NCBI GenBank assembly: GCA_009840355.1
Contig: VXNZ01000011.1
Location: 26,220 to 90,219, forward strand
Reading direction: 5' to 3'
DNA length: 64,000 nt
DNA from: Chloroflexota bacterium
Lineage (GTDB): Bacteria > Chloroflexota > Dehalococcoidia > Lucifugimonadales > JADFKI01
Positions 18,990-27,292 of the stretch are shown one piece after another. A program made the translations under genes and the position numbers. The notes beneath the pieces were generated by a model. It made no database searches. It was not told where the DNA came from and saw only the letters and a list, made by a program, of their open reading frames with translations. Each line of letters starts with the position of its first letter. Position 1 is the first letter of the stretch.

Positions 18990-19241
18990 TCAGTATCGCG
19001 GCTGCTGGGAAGTCAGATGCCAGTAGCCGCATCGGTTATTGTAGTAGGCGCGGAGATACATGCCTCTGCTCAAAGCATTCTCAGCCGCGCTGTGAGCGCT
19101 TTCCCCGTCGCCATACACGATCTTCTTGCATCGTCCGCAGCGATTCCTGCCCTTGGCGTCCGTGTAGTCGGAAGGTGTGGCGAATTTCCTAATCACCAAC
19201 GCTATGACGACTACGATCAGGATAGTGACTATGAGTTCCAT
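18990..19241 (-). CDS. Small membrane-anchored zinc-ribbon-like protein
   Basis: 83 residues: an N-terminal transmembrane helix (about 3-20), then CGRCKK near residue 35 and a later Cys-Gly-Tyr-Trp-His (NNRCGYWHLTS). The Cys-x2-Cys with downstream Cys and His suggests a small zinc site. Similar one-helix proteins with a C-terminal knuckle occur widely, with no known function. No signal for secretion beyond the anchor. Confidence 0.62.
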   Translation of the reverse strand: MELIVTILIVVVIALVIRKFATPSDYTDAKGRNRCGRCKKIVYGDGESAHSAAENALSRGMYLRAYYNNRCGYWHLTSQQPRY

Positions 19242-19261
19242 AGCGTCAGCCCTTCTAGGCT

Positions 19262-19972
19262 TTATATCTTGACGATACGGTTGACATATATCGCGGGCGT
19301 GTGGACGCCGTGCCCGTCTATGTCGCCGACATTCACCACTTCGTCAACTTCCATGATGGTCGTGCGCGCGGCGGTCGCCATGACGCCGTTGAAGTTGCGT
19401 GATGTGCCTCGATAAACGATGTTACCAAGCGGGTCTGCCTTGTACGCCCGCAGCAGCGCGTAGTCCGCCTTGAGCGCGTGTTCCAGCACATGCGGCTTGC
19501 CGTCGAAATCGCGCGTCTCCTTGCCCTCGGCGAGCAGCGTGCCGGCGGCTGTGGGCGTGTAGAACGCCGGTATGCCGGCGCCGCCGGCGCGTATGCGCTC
19601 CGCGAGCGTCCCCTGGGGGACGAGTTCCAGCTCGACCTTGCCTTCTCTGTACGCGCGTTCATACGATGTCGGGCGCGATGGCGACGGCGACACGGGGAAC
19701 GACGCCACGACCTTCTTGATTTGCTCATTGTCCACGAGGATACCGATGTCTATCGGGCGGTCGCCGGGTATCGTGCCGAAGCCGATGACGCTCGCAAGCC
19801 CTGCCGTGTTGCTGATAATCGTTAGATCGCGCGCGCCGTGGTCTCGCAGCGCGCGGATGAGATTTTGCGGCGTACCGCCCGGTCCCGCGAAGCCGTCTAT
19901 CATCAGAGTCGCGCCGTCGGGAATATCCGCAACCGCATCGTCGAAGGACGCCACAACTTTATTTATCGCCAT
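19262..19972 (-). CDS. 3-oxoacid CoA-transferase, subunit A
   Basis: The A half of the CoA-transferase whose B half is at 13852-14529. The glycine-rich CoA-binding loop GFAGPGGTPQNLI lies near residue 27, and GAGIPAFYTPTAAGT, typical of SCOT/AtoD/PcaI A subunits, near residue 112. The 236-residue length is normal. Together the subunits activate a 3-oxoacid for thiolysis in the cytosol. Being parted by about 4.7 kb is unusual and suggests that genes entered between them or that one subunit moved. Confidence 0.93.
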   Translation of the reverse strand: MAINKVVASFDDAVADIPDGATLMIDGFAGPGGTPQNLIRALRDHGARDLTIISNTAGLASVIGFGTIPGDRPIDIGILVDNEQIKKVVASFPVSPSPSRPTSYERAYREGKVELELVPQGTLAERIRAGGAGIPAFYTPTAAGTLLAEGKETRDFDGKPHVLEHALKADYALLRAYKADPLGNIVYRGTSRNFNGVMATAARTTIMEVDEVVNVGDIDGHGVHTPAIYVNRIVKI

Positions 19973-20145
19973 ACGCTCAACTGCCCCAAAATGGTTATTC
20001 CGCCCTTATGCTGCCGCCTACTGCCGATTCTAACATGGCGGATTCTACCATGCTTGACAAGCGCGGCGGCTTGGGCGGCGGGACGAATCAATCACCATCC
20101 TACCCAACCTGTCCATCCCCATCCCGCCCATCGATGCTAATTCGC

Positions 20146-20478
20146 CTACGCCCTTGAGCGACGAGGCGGCGCGAAGACGACCAACAGCGTCAGCGTCTCC
20201 GTGATGGAGTGGAACTTGTGCGGCGCCGCCGTTTCCACGAACACGACCATCCCCGCCCGCACTTGCCTGTCTTCGTCTCCGACGCGAAGCATGCCCGAGC
20301 CGCTGACGACATAGTAGATTTCGTCCTCAGTGTGCGGCTGCTGCGGGTCGTCGTCACCGGCAGGCAGCACATACAGTCCGAGGCTCAGTGTGTCCGTGTC
20401 CGCAGTGAAGAATTCGAGGTAGCGCTCGCCGAGTTCGCCTTGCTCCGATATGAGGTCTGCCATTTCAAATATGTCCAT
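20146..20478 (-). CDS. Cupin-domain protein
   Basis: A single 110-residue beta-barrel cupin. The first metal motif is seen as PHTEDEIYYVVSGSG (His, then Glu four residues on; the second usual His is Asp here) and the second as APHKFHS. It may be a metal enzyme (dioxygenase, isomerase) or a small-ligand sensor. Divergent from the acetyltransferase at 20531. Between them is a 52-base gap that must hold both starts. Confidence 0.85.
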   Translation of the reverse strand: MDIFEMADLISEQGELGERYLEFFTADTDTLSLGLYVLPAGDDDPQQPHTEDEIYYVVSGSGMLRVGDEDRQVRAGMVVFVETAAPHKFHSITETLTLLVVFAPPRRSRA

Positions 20479-20530
20479 TGACTTCCATACTCCCTTCCAA
20501 GTTTGCCGCGCATATCATAAACTAGATTGC

Positions 20531-21034
20531 ATGACGAACATAAGCGTGCGCGACGCAACTCGCGCGGACATAAACCGAATCGCCGGGTTTCAGCAGGCGA
20601 TGGCGATGGAAACGGAAGGCAGAACGCTCGACGCCGACACCATACGGCTCGGCGTTACGGCGGTGTTCGACGACCCGTTGAAGGGCTTTTACATCGTCGC
20701 TGTCGCGGATGAAGCGGACGGGGATGCGGGCGGCGATTCAGACGATAATGACGATACGGGCAAGGTCGTGGGCAGTCTGCTCATCACATACGAGTGGAGC
20801 GATTGGAGCGCGGCGACTTGGTGGTGGATTCAGAGTGTGTATGTCGATGCGGCTTGGCGGCGCAAGGGCATCTATCGCACGCTGTACGAGCACATTCTCG
20901 CAATGACCGATGGGCGCGACGATATTTGCGGCATTCGCCTGTATGTCGAACGCACGAACACTGTGGCGCAGCAAACCTACGGCGCGCTCGGCATGAGCCA
21001 CTCGCATTACGACATGTACGAGATTGTCTTCTAG
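20531..21034 (+). CDS. GNAT-family N-acetyltransferase
   Basis: Transfers an acetyl group from acetyl-CoA to an amine. The family pattern is clear: an N-terminal strand-helix (ISVRDATRADINRIAGFQQA), then VYVDAAWRRKGIYRTLYEHI with the R/Q-x-x-G-x-G/A-type pyrophosphate loop (here RRKGIY), and a C-terminal NTVAQQTYGALGM. ATG 20531 is preferred over an upstream in-frame start at 20450 that would overlap the divergent cupin. An acidic insertion (about 58-72, Asp/Glu/Gly only) sits between strands. Substrate unknown. Confidence 0.87.
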   Translation: MTNISVRDATRADINRIAGFQQAMAMETEGRTLDADTIRLGVTAVFDDPLKGFYIVAVADEADGDAGGDSDDNDDTGKVVGSLLITYEWSDWSAATWWWIQSVYVDAAWRRKGIYRTLYEHILAMTDGRDDICGIRLYVERTNTVAQQTYGALGMSHSHYDMYEIVF

Positions 21035-21096
21035 TCGTGAAGGGTATGGGGCGCTTGGACGGCGTGAATAACATAAGCGGAAGAACGATTGGACAA

Positions 21097-21119
21097 GGCG
21101 GCGCATTACACACGCCGCC
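21097..21119. repeat. GC-rich hairpin between GNAT and PPOX genes
   Basis: GGCGGCG and CGCCGCC form a perfect 7-bp stem with a 9-base loop. No T-run follows, so a role as terminator is weak. It may be a processing or pausing site. Confidence 0.35.
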
Positions 21120-21141
21120 ACTGCATTTGTGAGGACAGAAG

Positions 21142-21558
21142 ATGCTGCCAGAAAATGTTAGGGACTTTATCGCTAAAAATGACAAGGCCGTGCTCAGCAC
21201 GTTCCGGCGCAACGGTGCGGCGCAGCTGAGCATCGTCGTCGTGGGCGCATACGGCGACGGCGCGGCGTTCACCACGACGGAGGATCGCGCAAAGCTGCTC
21301 AATCTGCGGCGCGATTCGCGATGTTCGCTGCTGGTGTCGCAGGACAGCTGGTGGGGATTCGTGGTGCTGGAAGGCACGGCGCGCATCCTGTCCGCGGACA
21401 ACACGGATGCCGGAGAACTGCGGCAGGCGTTCCGCGAAGTGTATCGCTCCATATCCGGCGAGCACCCGGACTGGGAGGAATACGATCGCGCAATGGTCGA
21501 AGACAAGCGCGCCGTGGTCGTGGTCGTGCCTGATCGCATCTACGGCACGGCGCTATAG
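21142..21558 (+). CDS. PPOX-class (pyridoxamine-phosphate-oxidase-like) flavin/F420 protein
   Basis: A 138-residue split-barrel protein: KAVLSTFRRNGAAQLSIVVV is the first strand pair, DRAKLLNLRRDSRCSLLV the cofactor-phosphate region, and GFVVLEGTARIL the third strand. This is the order in the PPOX family, whose members reduce or oxidise substrates with FMN or deazaflavin F420. The basic RAKLLNLRRD run favours the F420-type branch. That choice is inference; the window also holds an LLM-type flavin enzyme at 49393 that may share the cofactor. Confidence 0.85.
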   Translation: MLPENVRDFIAKNDKAVLSTFRRNGAAQLSIVVVGAYGDGAAFTTTEDRAKLLNLRRDSRCSLLVSQDSWWGFVVLEGTARILSADNTDAGELRQAFREVYRSISGEHPDWEEYDRAMVEDKRAVVVVVPDRIYGTAL

Positions 21559-21616
21559 CGTGTAACGGCAGCGGCGAAATCACCCGGCGCACCGTAAACT
21601 CATTACGCCATGCGCA

Positions 21617-22360
21617 TTATCCCGTCGGCTCCAACGGATTAAAAATCTCGTAGCCCTCGCGCGGGTGTGGTCCCTGCAGTCGCACATCGTCCGCGCATAG
21701 CCAGAGCTTGAGACTAGGCTGCCCCGGCGGCGGCATATCGCGCGGCGGTATCACGATTATGTCGCCGATGAAGTATGCCCTGAAGCAGCCGTCGCGCTCT
21801 TCTCGCGGGAATGTGAGACTGCCGTCGAATGTCAGCGTATCTTCGCCGGTCGCCACAATGCGGCTGCCGGAGACAAACACCGTACCCTGCACGCCGTCGA
21901 ACTTGCCCGTGCCTTCTACGACACGCAGCCATCGCTTCCACTGCCAGAACTCACCGTTGTCCGACGGGCATGCGAATCCGAGAGTCTGCACCATCACCAG
22001 CCCATCGCCGTCCGGCGTCTCCCATGTGAAGCTGTTCGAGCCTTCGACGGGAACGCTGCAAGAGCCGCGCTCTCCGGTAACATCCGACCAGTCTTCGGTA
22101 AAGCGAAACTGAAGTGTGCCTACGCCCATCTCGCCCGCGTCAAATTCGCCGACAAGCTCGATCTTGCACCTGCCCGTTGAGTCGCATTCGTCCGCATTCG
22201 TAATGACCGAATTGCCAGAGCCGCTGCCATCGAAGTCCTTGGGCCAGCCGAACGCGTGGGAGGCATCGCTAGTCAGCGCCGCTAAAAGCAAAAAGACCGC
22301 CAGCGCAACGGCAGCCAGCAACACGGCTCGCGCCCTAGTTAAGGGGACTATATGGCTCAT
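21617..22360 (-). CDS. Secreted hypothetical beta-rich protein
   Basis: 247 residues with an N-terminal signal peptide (basic start, hydrophobic run about 10-30, cleavage near SHA). The mature part is rich in aromatic, Gly and Thr residues and has four spaced cysteines, consistent with an exported beta-sandwich. No family recognised. The last 40 residues are proline-rich. It would act outside the membrane; enzymatic function is not visible. Confidence 0.75.
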   Translation of the reverse strand: MSHIVPLTRARAVLLAAVALAVFLLLAALTSDASHAFGWPKDFDGSGSGNSVITNADECDSTGRCKIELVGEFDAGEMGVGTLQFRFTEDWSDVTGERGSCSVPVEGSNSFTWETPDGDGLVMVQTLGFACPSDNGEFWQWKRWLRVVEGTGKFDGVQGTVFVSGSRIVATGEDTLTFDGSLTFPREERDGCFRAYFIGDIIVIPPRDMPPPGQPSLKLWLCADDVRLQGPHPREGYEIFNPLEPTG

Positions 22361-22549
22361 GCGCTCACTATTTCCGACCTAGCATTTCGTTGGGATTGGA
22401 TGGATGAATTGGCATTCAGGAGTCCCTTCCCATTATGTGGGCTTAATGTGGGAAAGTTAGAATGGGAGCATGACTTGCGCGGCGCAATCATAACATATTT
22501 CACAGACATGGTTCACAGTATGCGTTTGCGCCAAGCACGCACTTTTGCG

Positions 22550-22979
22550 CTACAAACGCTTTTCTTCATAGCGTGGGAAGTCCACAGGAGTGATGATGTC
22601 AATAGCAACGCCGGCGCAGACTAGGCGTTCGAGCACAAGCAGGTCGCTGTCACCGGTCACAATGCAGTCGGCATTGCCAGCGACCGCAGTGCCGAGAATC
22701 GCATCGTCGTCAGGGTCGCGGCAAATTTGCGCGGGGAAAGTAGCGGGTTCGACGATTTCCACATCGGGGAGTATAGACTGAATGACATTAGGAATCGCTT
22801 CGGCTCTAACTCTAAACTTTCGAATGAGTACTCGCCAGAACTCATTCAGTCAATACAAACTCTGAAAGGACTACTGTATCTGTTTGTTTCTAAGCAATTG
22901 AATTGCGTTGCTGCCCGCACATACAATCACAGCTGATGAATGCAGAAATCAGATAGTTGGTGTCGAATACTATCCTCAC
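22550..22979 (-). pseudogene. PIN-domain toxin broken by frameshifts (VapBC-like module)
   Basis: From GTG 22979 the frame begins VRIVFDTNYLISAF, the PIN N-terminal strand with its first acidic residue, but meets a stop after about 29 codons. A second frame resumes with VVLSEFVLTE, and a third carries EFWRVLIRKFRVRAEAIPNV and runs to the intact C-terminus CRDPDDDAILGTAVAGNADC and IVTGDSDLLVL to the stop at 22550. Together these are a whole VapC of the putative-toxin PIN type, needing at least two frame changes. It is not functional as written unless the sequence has errors. Its GTG overlaps the antitoxin stop. Confidence 0.8.
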
Positions 22980-23080
22980 GAGATGCTATTTAGGACATCC
23001 TCTTCAAATACAACGACACCTCGCGCTTGGACTTCCGCAACAAACTCATCCGGCACGGTGATGGTTATTGTCTTCTTCAT
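22976..23080 (-). CDS. Short ribbon-helix-like antitoxin partner of the PIN gene
   Basis: A 34-residue ORF from ATG 23080 (AAGGAG with 8 nt spacing upstream) to TGA at 22976, beginning MKKTITITVPDEFVAEVQAR. The ITITVP-like strand resembles the ribbon-helix-helix or AbrB-like N-termini of VapB antitoxins. Its stop overlaps the GTG of the PIN gene, as expected for coupled antitoxin/toxin genes. The antitoxin frame is intact, whereas the toxin is broken. Confidence 0.68.
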   Translation of the reverse strand: MKKTITITVPDEFVAEVQARGVVVFEEDVLNSIS

Positions 23081-23102
23081 AGCTAATTCTCCTTCCCATT
23101 CC

Positions 23103-23711
23103 TTACAAATCCCACCAATCCAGTGGTAACGTAGGAACAGACCACTCAGAATTGGGAGTCCAACATTCCCAACCTTGCCCGAATGGAGGTATTCCGGCAT
23201 CCCGTCTGCTCAAAGCCAAACATCCCTCCGCTCTAATTTCCTCCGCCTGTTTTCGAGAAACAAGGTTGAGCGATACGGCTCGGCTGAGTTCTGCCTCGTC
23301 CTTCCACCGCCAAGTCTTCAAGTCCGCCTCGATAACGATGTCCAAGAAATGATCGATGAAATCGATACCCATGTCTGTCCGAATGTATTCACGCTCAAGA
23401 TTGACATACCATCGACTGAACCGAAGTTCTTGATCCCAAAATGCTAGATAGGCATGCTGATCGCCCGGGAGCATGATACGGAGCATGTCGGCTGTCCATT
23501 CACGCTCAAGATGATTCCACTCGCCAATAGGCAGCCGACCTTCGGATGTGTATGTCCGCATTTTATAAACTGTGCCCGCAGCCAGATAGAGCACAAGGGC
23601 TTCCGTTGTATCGCATACCACCGTCACTGGCCACGCCGCCTGAATCCTGTCACCCCAGACACTTCGCATTACTATCCGGTCGCCGGGAATCCATCTGCTA
23701 ATTGGATTCAT
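23103..23711 (-). CDS. DUF402 family protein
   Basis: About 202 residues. The conserved DUF402 core is seen as WYVNLEREYIRTDMGIDFID and FLDIVIEADLKTWRWKDEAE; a metal- and nucleotide-binding phosphatase/hydrolase role is known for a few members. ATG 23711 overlaps the final 14 bases of purB in another frame, so the two are translationally coupled. The upstream extension to 23747 would lie inside purB and is unlikely. The tail is Trp-rich. Function here unknown. Confidence 0.8.
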   Translation of the reverse strand: MNPISRWIPGDRIVMRSVWGDRIQAAWPVTVVCDTTEALVLYLAAGTVYKMRTYTSEGRLPIGEWNHLEREWTADMLRIMLPGDQHAYLAFWDQELRFSRWYVNLEREYIRTDMGIDFIDHFLDIVIEADLKTWRWKDEAELSRAVSLNLVSRKQAEEIRAEGCLALSRRDAGIPPFGQGWECWTPNSEWSVPTLPLDWWDL

Positions 23712-25083
23712 CCAGTCCGCCCATCCGCGCCACCAGCTCCGCCGCAATCCCCGTATAGCCCGCCGGCGTCAGCGCCATCAGCCGCTTCTTGTCGTCGGAC
23801 GGCAGTTCCAGCCCTTTGACGAAATGGCGCATATCGGCTTCCGTTACACGCTGCCCCCGCGTAAACCCCTTCAGCAATTCGTATGCGTCCTCGCCGCCTT
23901 GTTTGCGCATTACGGTTTGCACCGCCTCTGCCAGCACTTCCCACGCATCGTCCAGTTCGGCGGCAAGCAGGTGCTCGTCCACGCCTACTTGACGCAAGCC
24001 GCGCTGCGCCGATTTCAAGCCAACTAGGCTGTGTCCGATGGCGGGTCCCAAGTTCCGCAGCGCTGACGAATCGGTCAGGTCTCGCTGTAGCCGCGATACG
24101 GGCAGCTTAGTCGCCAGATGCTCCAACAGCGCGTTGCTGATGCCGAGATTCGCCTCCGAGTTCTCGAAGTTGATGGGGTTGACTTTGTGCGGCATTGTCG
24201 ATGAGCCGACTTCGCCTTCTACCGCGCGCTGCCTGAACACGCCCAGCGATATGTACGACCACATGTCGCGGTCGAAGTCCAGCGTGATTGTGTTGAAGCG
24301 AATTAGCGCGTGGAATATCTCAGAAATGTAGTCATGCGGCTCAATCTGCGTGGTCAGCGGGTTGTGCGTCAAGCCCAAGCGCTCTACGAAGCGGCGCGAT
24401 ATGTCCTGCCAATCGGCGTCCGGATACGCAATGGCGTGCGCGTTGTAGCCGCCCACCGCACCGTTGAACTTGCCGAGATACTCGGCGCATTCCATCTGCC
24501 GCATCTGCCGCCGCCAGCGATACACGAACACCGCGAGCTCCTTGCCGAGCGTGGTTGGGGATGCCGCCTGCCCGTGAGTATATGCCAGCATCGAGGTATC
24601 CGCCGTGGACTCAGCAAGCGCAGCAACACTGTCCACCAGCGCGCGCGCCTGCGGCAGCCATTCGTTTTCAAGCGCAGATTTGACCATCAGCGCGTGCGAT
24701 AGGTTGTTGATGTCCTCCGATGTGCAGCAAAAGTGCACCCACTCGCTAACATCTTCCAGCGAAGTGCCTTGCAGACGCTCGCGGATGTAGTACTCCACCG
24801 CCTTGACATCGTGATTCGTCGTACGCTCCATCGCCTTCACGCGCTGCGCCGCATCGTCATCGAAATCTGCCACTAGCCCGCGCAGGTAGTTCTGCTCTGC
24901 GCCGGTCAGCGCGCGCATATCCGCGATGTCCGCGCACGCCGCCATCTCCAGCAGCCATTCCACTTCCACTTCAACGCGCCGCTTGATGAGCGCCCACTCC
25001 GACAGGTGGTCGGCAAGCCCGCTCACCTGAGTCGCGTATCGTCCGTCCAACGGCGTAATCGCCCTAATCGCCAGCATCGTCAT
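23698..25083 (-). CDS. purB: Adenylosuccinate lyase
   Basis: Cleaves fumarate from SAICAR and adenylosuccinate in purine synthesis. The fumarase/aspartase superfamily signature GSSTMPHKVNPINFENSEAN is present near residue 278, with the catalytic Ser of the flexible loop, and EWVHFCCTSEDINNLSHALM and YTHGQAASPTTLGKELAVFV as the other two conserved regions. 461 residues, normal length. ATG 25083 has GAGG just upstream. DUF402 follows with overlapping ends. Confidence 0.97.
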   Translation of the reverse strand: MTMLAIRAITPLDGRYATQVSGLADHLSEWALIKRRVEVEVEWLLEMAACADIADMRALTGAEQNYLRGLVADFDDDAAQRVKAMERTTNHDVKAVEYYIRERLQGTSLEDVSEWVHFCCTSEDINNLSHALMVKSALENEWLPQARALVDSVAALAESTADTSMLAYTHGQAASPTTLGKELAVFVYRWRRQMRQMECAEYLGKFNGAVGGYNAHAIAYPDADWQDISRRFVERLGLTHNPLTTQIEPHDYISEIFHALIRFNTITLDFDRDMWSYISLGVFRQRAVEGEVGSSTMPHKVNPINFENSEANLGISNALLEHLATKLPVSRLQRDLTDSSALRNLGPAIGHSLVGLKSAQRGLRQVGVDEHLLAAELDDAWEVLAEAVQTVMRKQGGEDAYELLKGFTRGQRVTEADMRHFVKGLELPSDDKKRLMALTPAGYTGIAAELVARMGGLDESN

Positions 25084-25109
25084 GTATCCTCTACATCCTG
25101 TTCATCATG

Positions 25110-26042
25110 TCAACTGATATATCTATCGTAAACCGCCTTCGCCGCCGCGAGATCCCACATCGCCATGCCCAGCGACTTGAACAGCGTGATATCGTCTGCG
25201 CCGCGCCTGCCCGGCTTCATGCCGCCGACTATCTGATGCAGTTCGCTGACCTGCTCCCACAGCAACAAGCCGCGCGATGTGGGCATCATCAGCTCGCCGC
25301 ATTCGATTTTCGCCTGCGCGATGCTGTCCACGGCGATGATGTCCGCACGGCTAATCGTGGCGTCGTCCAGCTCGGTTACATACTCGTTTGCGCCGCCGAC
25401 CGCGCAGATGTGCGTTCCAGGACACAGCCATTCGCCGCTGAACACGGGCGTAGGAGAGTTCGTAATCGTAACGAGAATGTCCGCGCGTTCCACGACATCG
25501 CGGGGATTGTCCGCCGCCTGCACTTCGATGCCGAGCGTGTTCGTCATTCGTCGCGCGAAATCGCTGCGGTTCGTGGGGTTGCGGCTGAAGACGCGCACGC
25601 GCTCAATGGTACGCACGCTGCATATTGCCTCAAGCTGCGCGTCCGCCTGAAAGCCGCTGCCTAGTATGCCGATTTCAGCGGAGTTCTCGCGCGCCATGTG
25701 CATCACGCTGACACCGGACGCCGCGCCCGTTCGCAGCCGCCCGAGCGACGACGCTTCTATGACCGCGAGCAGGTCGCCGGTCTGCATGCCATACAGCAAC
25801 ACGAAGAAGCGGTATTCGCCGCCGACGATGGAATATACCTTGAAGCCGAAGACGCCCTGTTCGTGCAGCGCCGCCGACATGTGTGCGAGCATCACGCCCG
25901 GCCCGGCGACGGTGTGTCCGCGCGGTATGTTCGTCGCCGCGCCTACCGCCTGCTGCCGCAGCACCGCCTCCACCAAAGGAATCGCTTCCTCCACGCTCAG
26001 CAGGCGTCTGACATCGGCATCCGTTATCCACAGAGGAGACAT
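25110..26042 (-). CDS. Ornithine cyclodeaminase / mu-crystallin family protein
   Basis: A 310-residue Rossmann-fold NAD(P)-dependent enzyme: GILGSGFQADAQLEAICSVR is the nucleotide-binding loop (about 128-147), preceded by TGAASGVSVMHMARENS. Family members include ornithine cyclodeaminase, alanine dehydrogenase and ketimine reductases. The active-site Lys and Asp are plausible, but the substrate cannot be assigned. It lies just upstream of purB on the same strand with a small gap. Confidence 0.92.
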   Translation of the reverse strand: MSPLWITDADVRRLLSVEEAIPLVEAVLRQQAVGAATNIPRGHTVAGPGVMLAHMSAALHEQGVFGFKVYSIVGGEYRFFVLLYGMQTGDLLAVIEASSLGRLRTGAASGVSVMHMARENSAEIGILGSGFQADAQLEAICSVRTIERVRVFSRNPTNRSDFARRMTNTLGIEVQAADNPRDVVERADILVTITNSPTPVFSGEWLCPGTHICAVGGANEYVTELDDATISRADIIAVDSIAQAKIECGELMMPTSRGLLLWEQVSELHQIVGGMKPGRRGADDITLFKSLGMAMWDLAAAKAVYDRYIS

Positions 26043-26124
26043 AGAGAATTGCCAGTCATTTGCTTGAGGTTGCTTATCCTGTCAATCCCTGTAGGCAATG
26101 ATAAGCCTTGTAAGTTTCTGGGGA

Positions 26125-26946
26125 TTAACTTCGCACCGCGATGATGCCGAGCCAGCTTCGGGGGACATGCGTGATGTTCATCTCTTCGAAGGTTTGGCGC
26201 ACGCCGGATTGCAGCGCGGCGCTCGCTTCTTTCAGCGGCACGCCGGGCAGCGTCCCTTCGATGAAATCCTGGAAGCCGCTGATGTCCAGCCAGCCCTCGA
26301 TCGGCACCTGCACCGTCTCGATGTCCTGCTTCACGATTGTCATGCCGTGCTTTTCCAGCAGCTCTCGGTACTGATCCACCGTTAACTGCTTGCGGGATTC
26401 GACCTTCTCGGCGCGCGTGGGCTTCAAGCCGTATTCGCGCCGCAGCGTGCGGATAGACTTGAACATCCACTTGCGATAGTATTCGAGGCTTTCGGGCGGA
26501 TGGCTGCCTTCGTAGAACGATGTGTTGAAGGCGAACTTGCCGCCGGGGTTCAGCGACCTCGTTATGTCTTCGAGCAGCGCGTCCTTGTCCGGGATGTAGT
26601 GTATGGCGTTGCAGAACACGACCGTGTCCACCGATTCCCTATTGAGCGATTCGGACAGTCCTTCAACCTGACTGTGGACGAACTGGATGACAGAGTCTCC
26701 TCTGCCCCTCAGGTTCTCCATCGCCTGTTTGAGCGCGCCGGCGGAATGGTCAACTGCGATGACCACGGAATCGCGGGCGTTGTTCAATCGTCCGACGATA
26801 AGGCTCGTTACGCCGCCCGTGCCACAGGCGAGGTCAACGATGCGTTTGTCTCTGCTAAGGTCCGCCATGTCCACCAAATGGGCATTTAGCCCTTCATAGA
26901 AGGAGTTTTGGGAAAACTTGCTGAACGAATAGTCTTGGGTTGTCAT
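26125..26946 (-). CDS. SAM-dependent class I methyltransferase
   Basis: 273 residues. Motif I VDLACGTGGVTSLI lies near residue 39 with the acidic end of strand 2 in VVIAVDHSAG, and motif IV-like DTVVFCNAIHYI and motif V ITRSLNPGGKFAFNTSFYEG follow, all of the Methyltransf_11/25 type. AGGAGG is 5-6 nt upstream of ATG 26946. It methylates a small molecule; substrate unknown. The C-terminal 90 residues are a helical extension typical of substrate-specificity caps. Confidence 0.9.
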   Translation of the reverse strand: MTTQDYSFSKFSQNSFYEGLNAHLVDMADLSRDKRIVDLACGTGGVTSLIVGRLNNARDSVVIAVDHSAGALKQAMENLRGRGDSVIQFVHSQVEGLSESLNRESVDTVVFCNAIHYIPDKDALLEDITRSLNPGGKFAFNTSFYEGSHPPESLEYYRKWMFKSIRTLRREYGLKPTRAEKVESRKQLTVDQYRELLEKHGMTIVKQDIETVQVPIEGWLDISGFQDFIEGTLPGVPLKEASAALQSGVRQTFEEMNITHVPRSWLGIIAVRS

Positions 26947-27058
26947 GGCGCTCCTCCTGATTCTGGCGCTCCACTACGCAGCGCAATTATAACGGAAATT
27001 ATGCGCAAAAGGAATTAGCCTGTTCATCCTGCCTGTCCCGTAGATCGAACCGATGTTA

Positions 27059-27260
27059 GCTGCTATGAAGACGATTTCACAAACGGGGTTTATCCTTGTC
27101 ATTTCGAGCAACGCGAGAAATCTAAAGTTGGGAACAGGCTGCATTTAACGATCCCTGCCTTCGCAGGGACAAGCTTAAGATTCCTCACTGCGTTCGGAAT
27201 GACATAAAAGTAATGCGGAATGAAGACATTAGGGATTTGTGAAATCGTCTCTTGCTATGA
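27059..27260. mobile_element. MITE-like element with 15-bp terminal inverted repeats
   Basis: AGACGATTTCACAAA at 27069-27083 is exactly the reverse complement of the 15 bases at 27236-27250. The flanks carry a direct repeat: 27059-27068 and 27251-27260 agree at 8 of 10 positions, sharing TGCTATGA, which looks like a target-site duplication. The 182-bp interior has no ORF and contains a second palindromic repeat (27097-27204). It ends 33 bases before the ccmC start, so insertion probably replaced that gene's original promoter region. Confidence 0.62.
27097..27204. repeat. Palindromic TGTCA...TGACA intergenic repeat, copy 1
   Basis: Begins TGTCATTTCGAGCAACGCGA and ends in GTTCGGAATGACA, giving imperfect inverted ends with AGATT..ATCT-like inner boundaries. 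A related copy lies at 34588-34685. This resembles the widespread small palindromic repeat with GAGCGAAGCGAG ends found between genes of many bacteria. Here it is nested within the MITE-like element. Confidence 0.6.
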
Positions 27261-27292
27261 CAGGCACACGACTTTGTGATATATTTTACAAC

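Noticed and set aside
22352..22624. Plus-strand 90-residue ORF
   Set aside because: It overlaps the start of the secreted-protein gene and the tail of the PIN relic on the other strand and shows no ribosome site.
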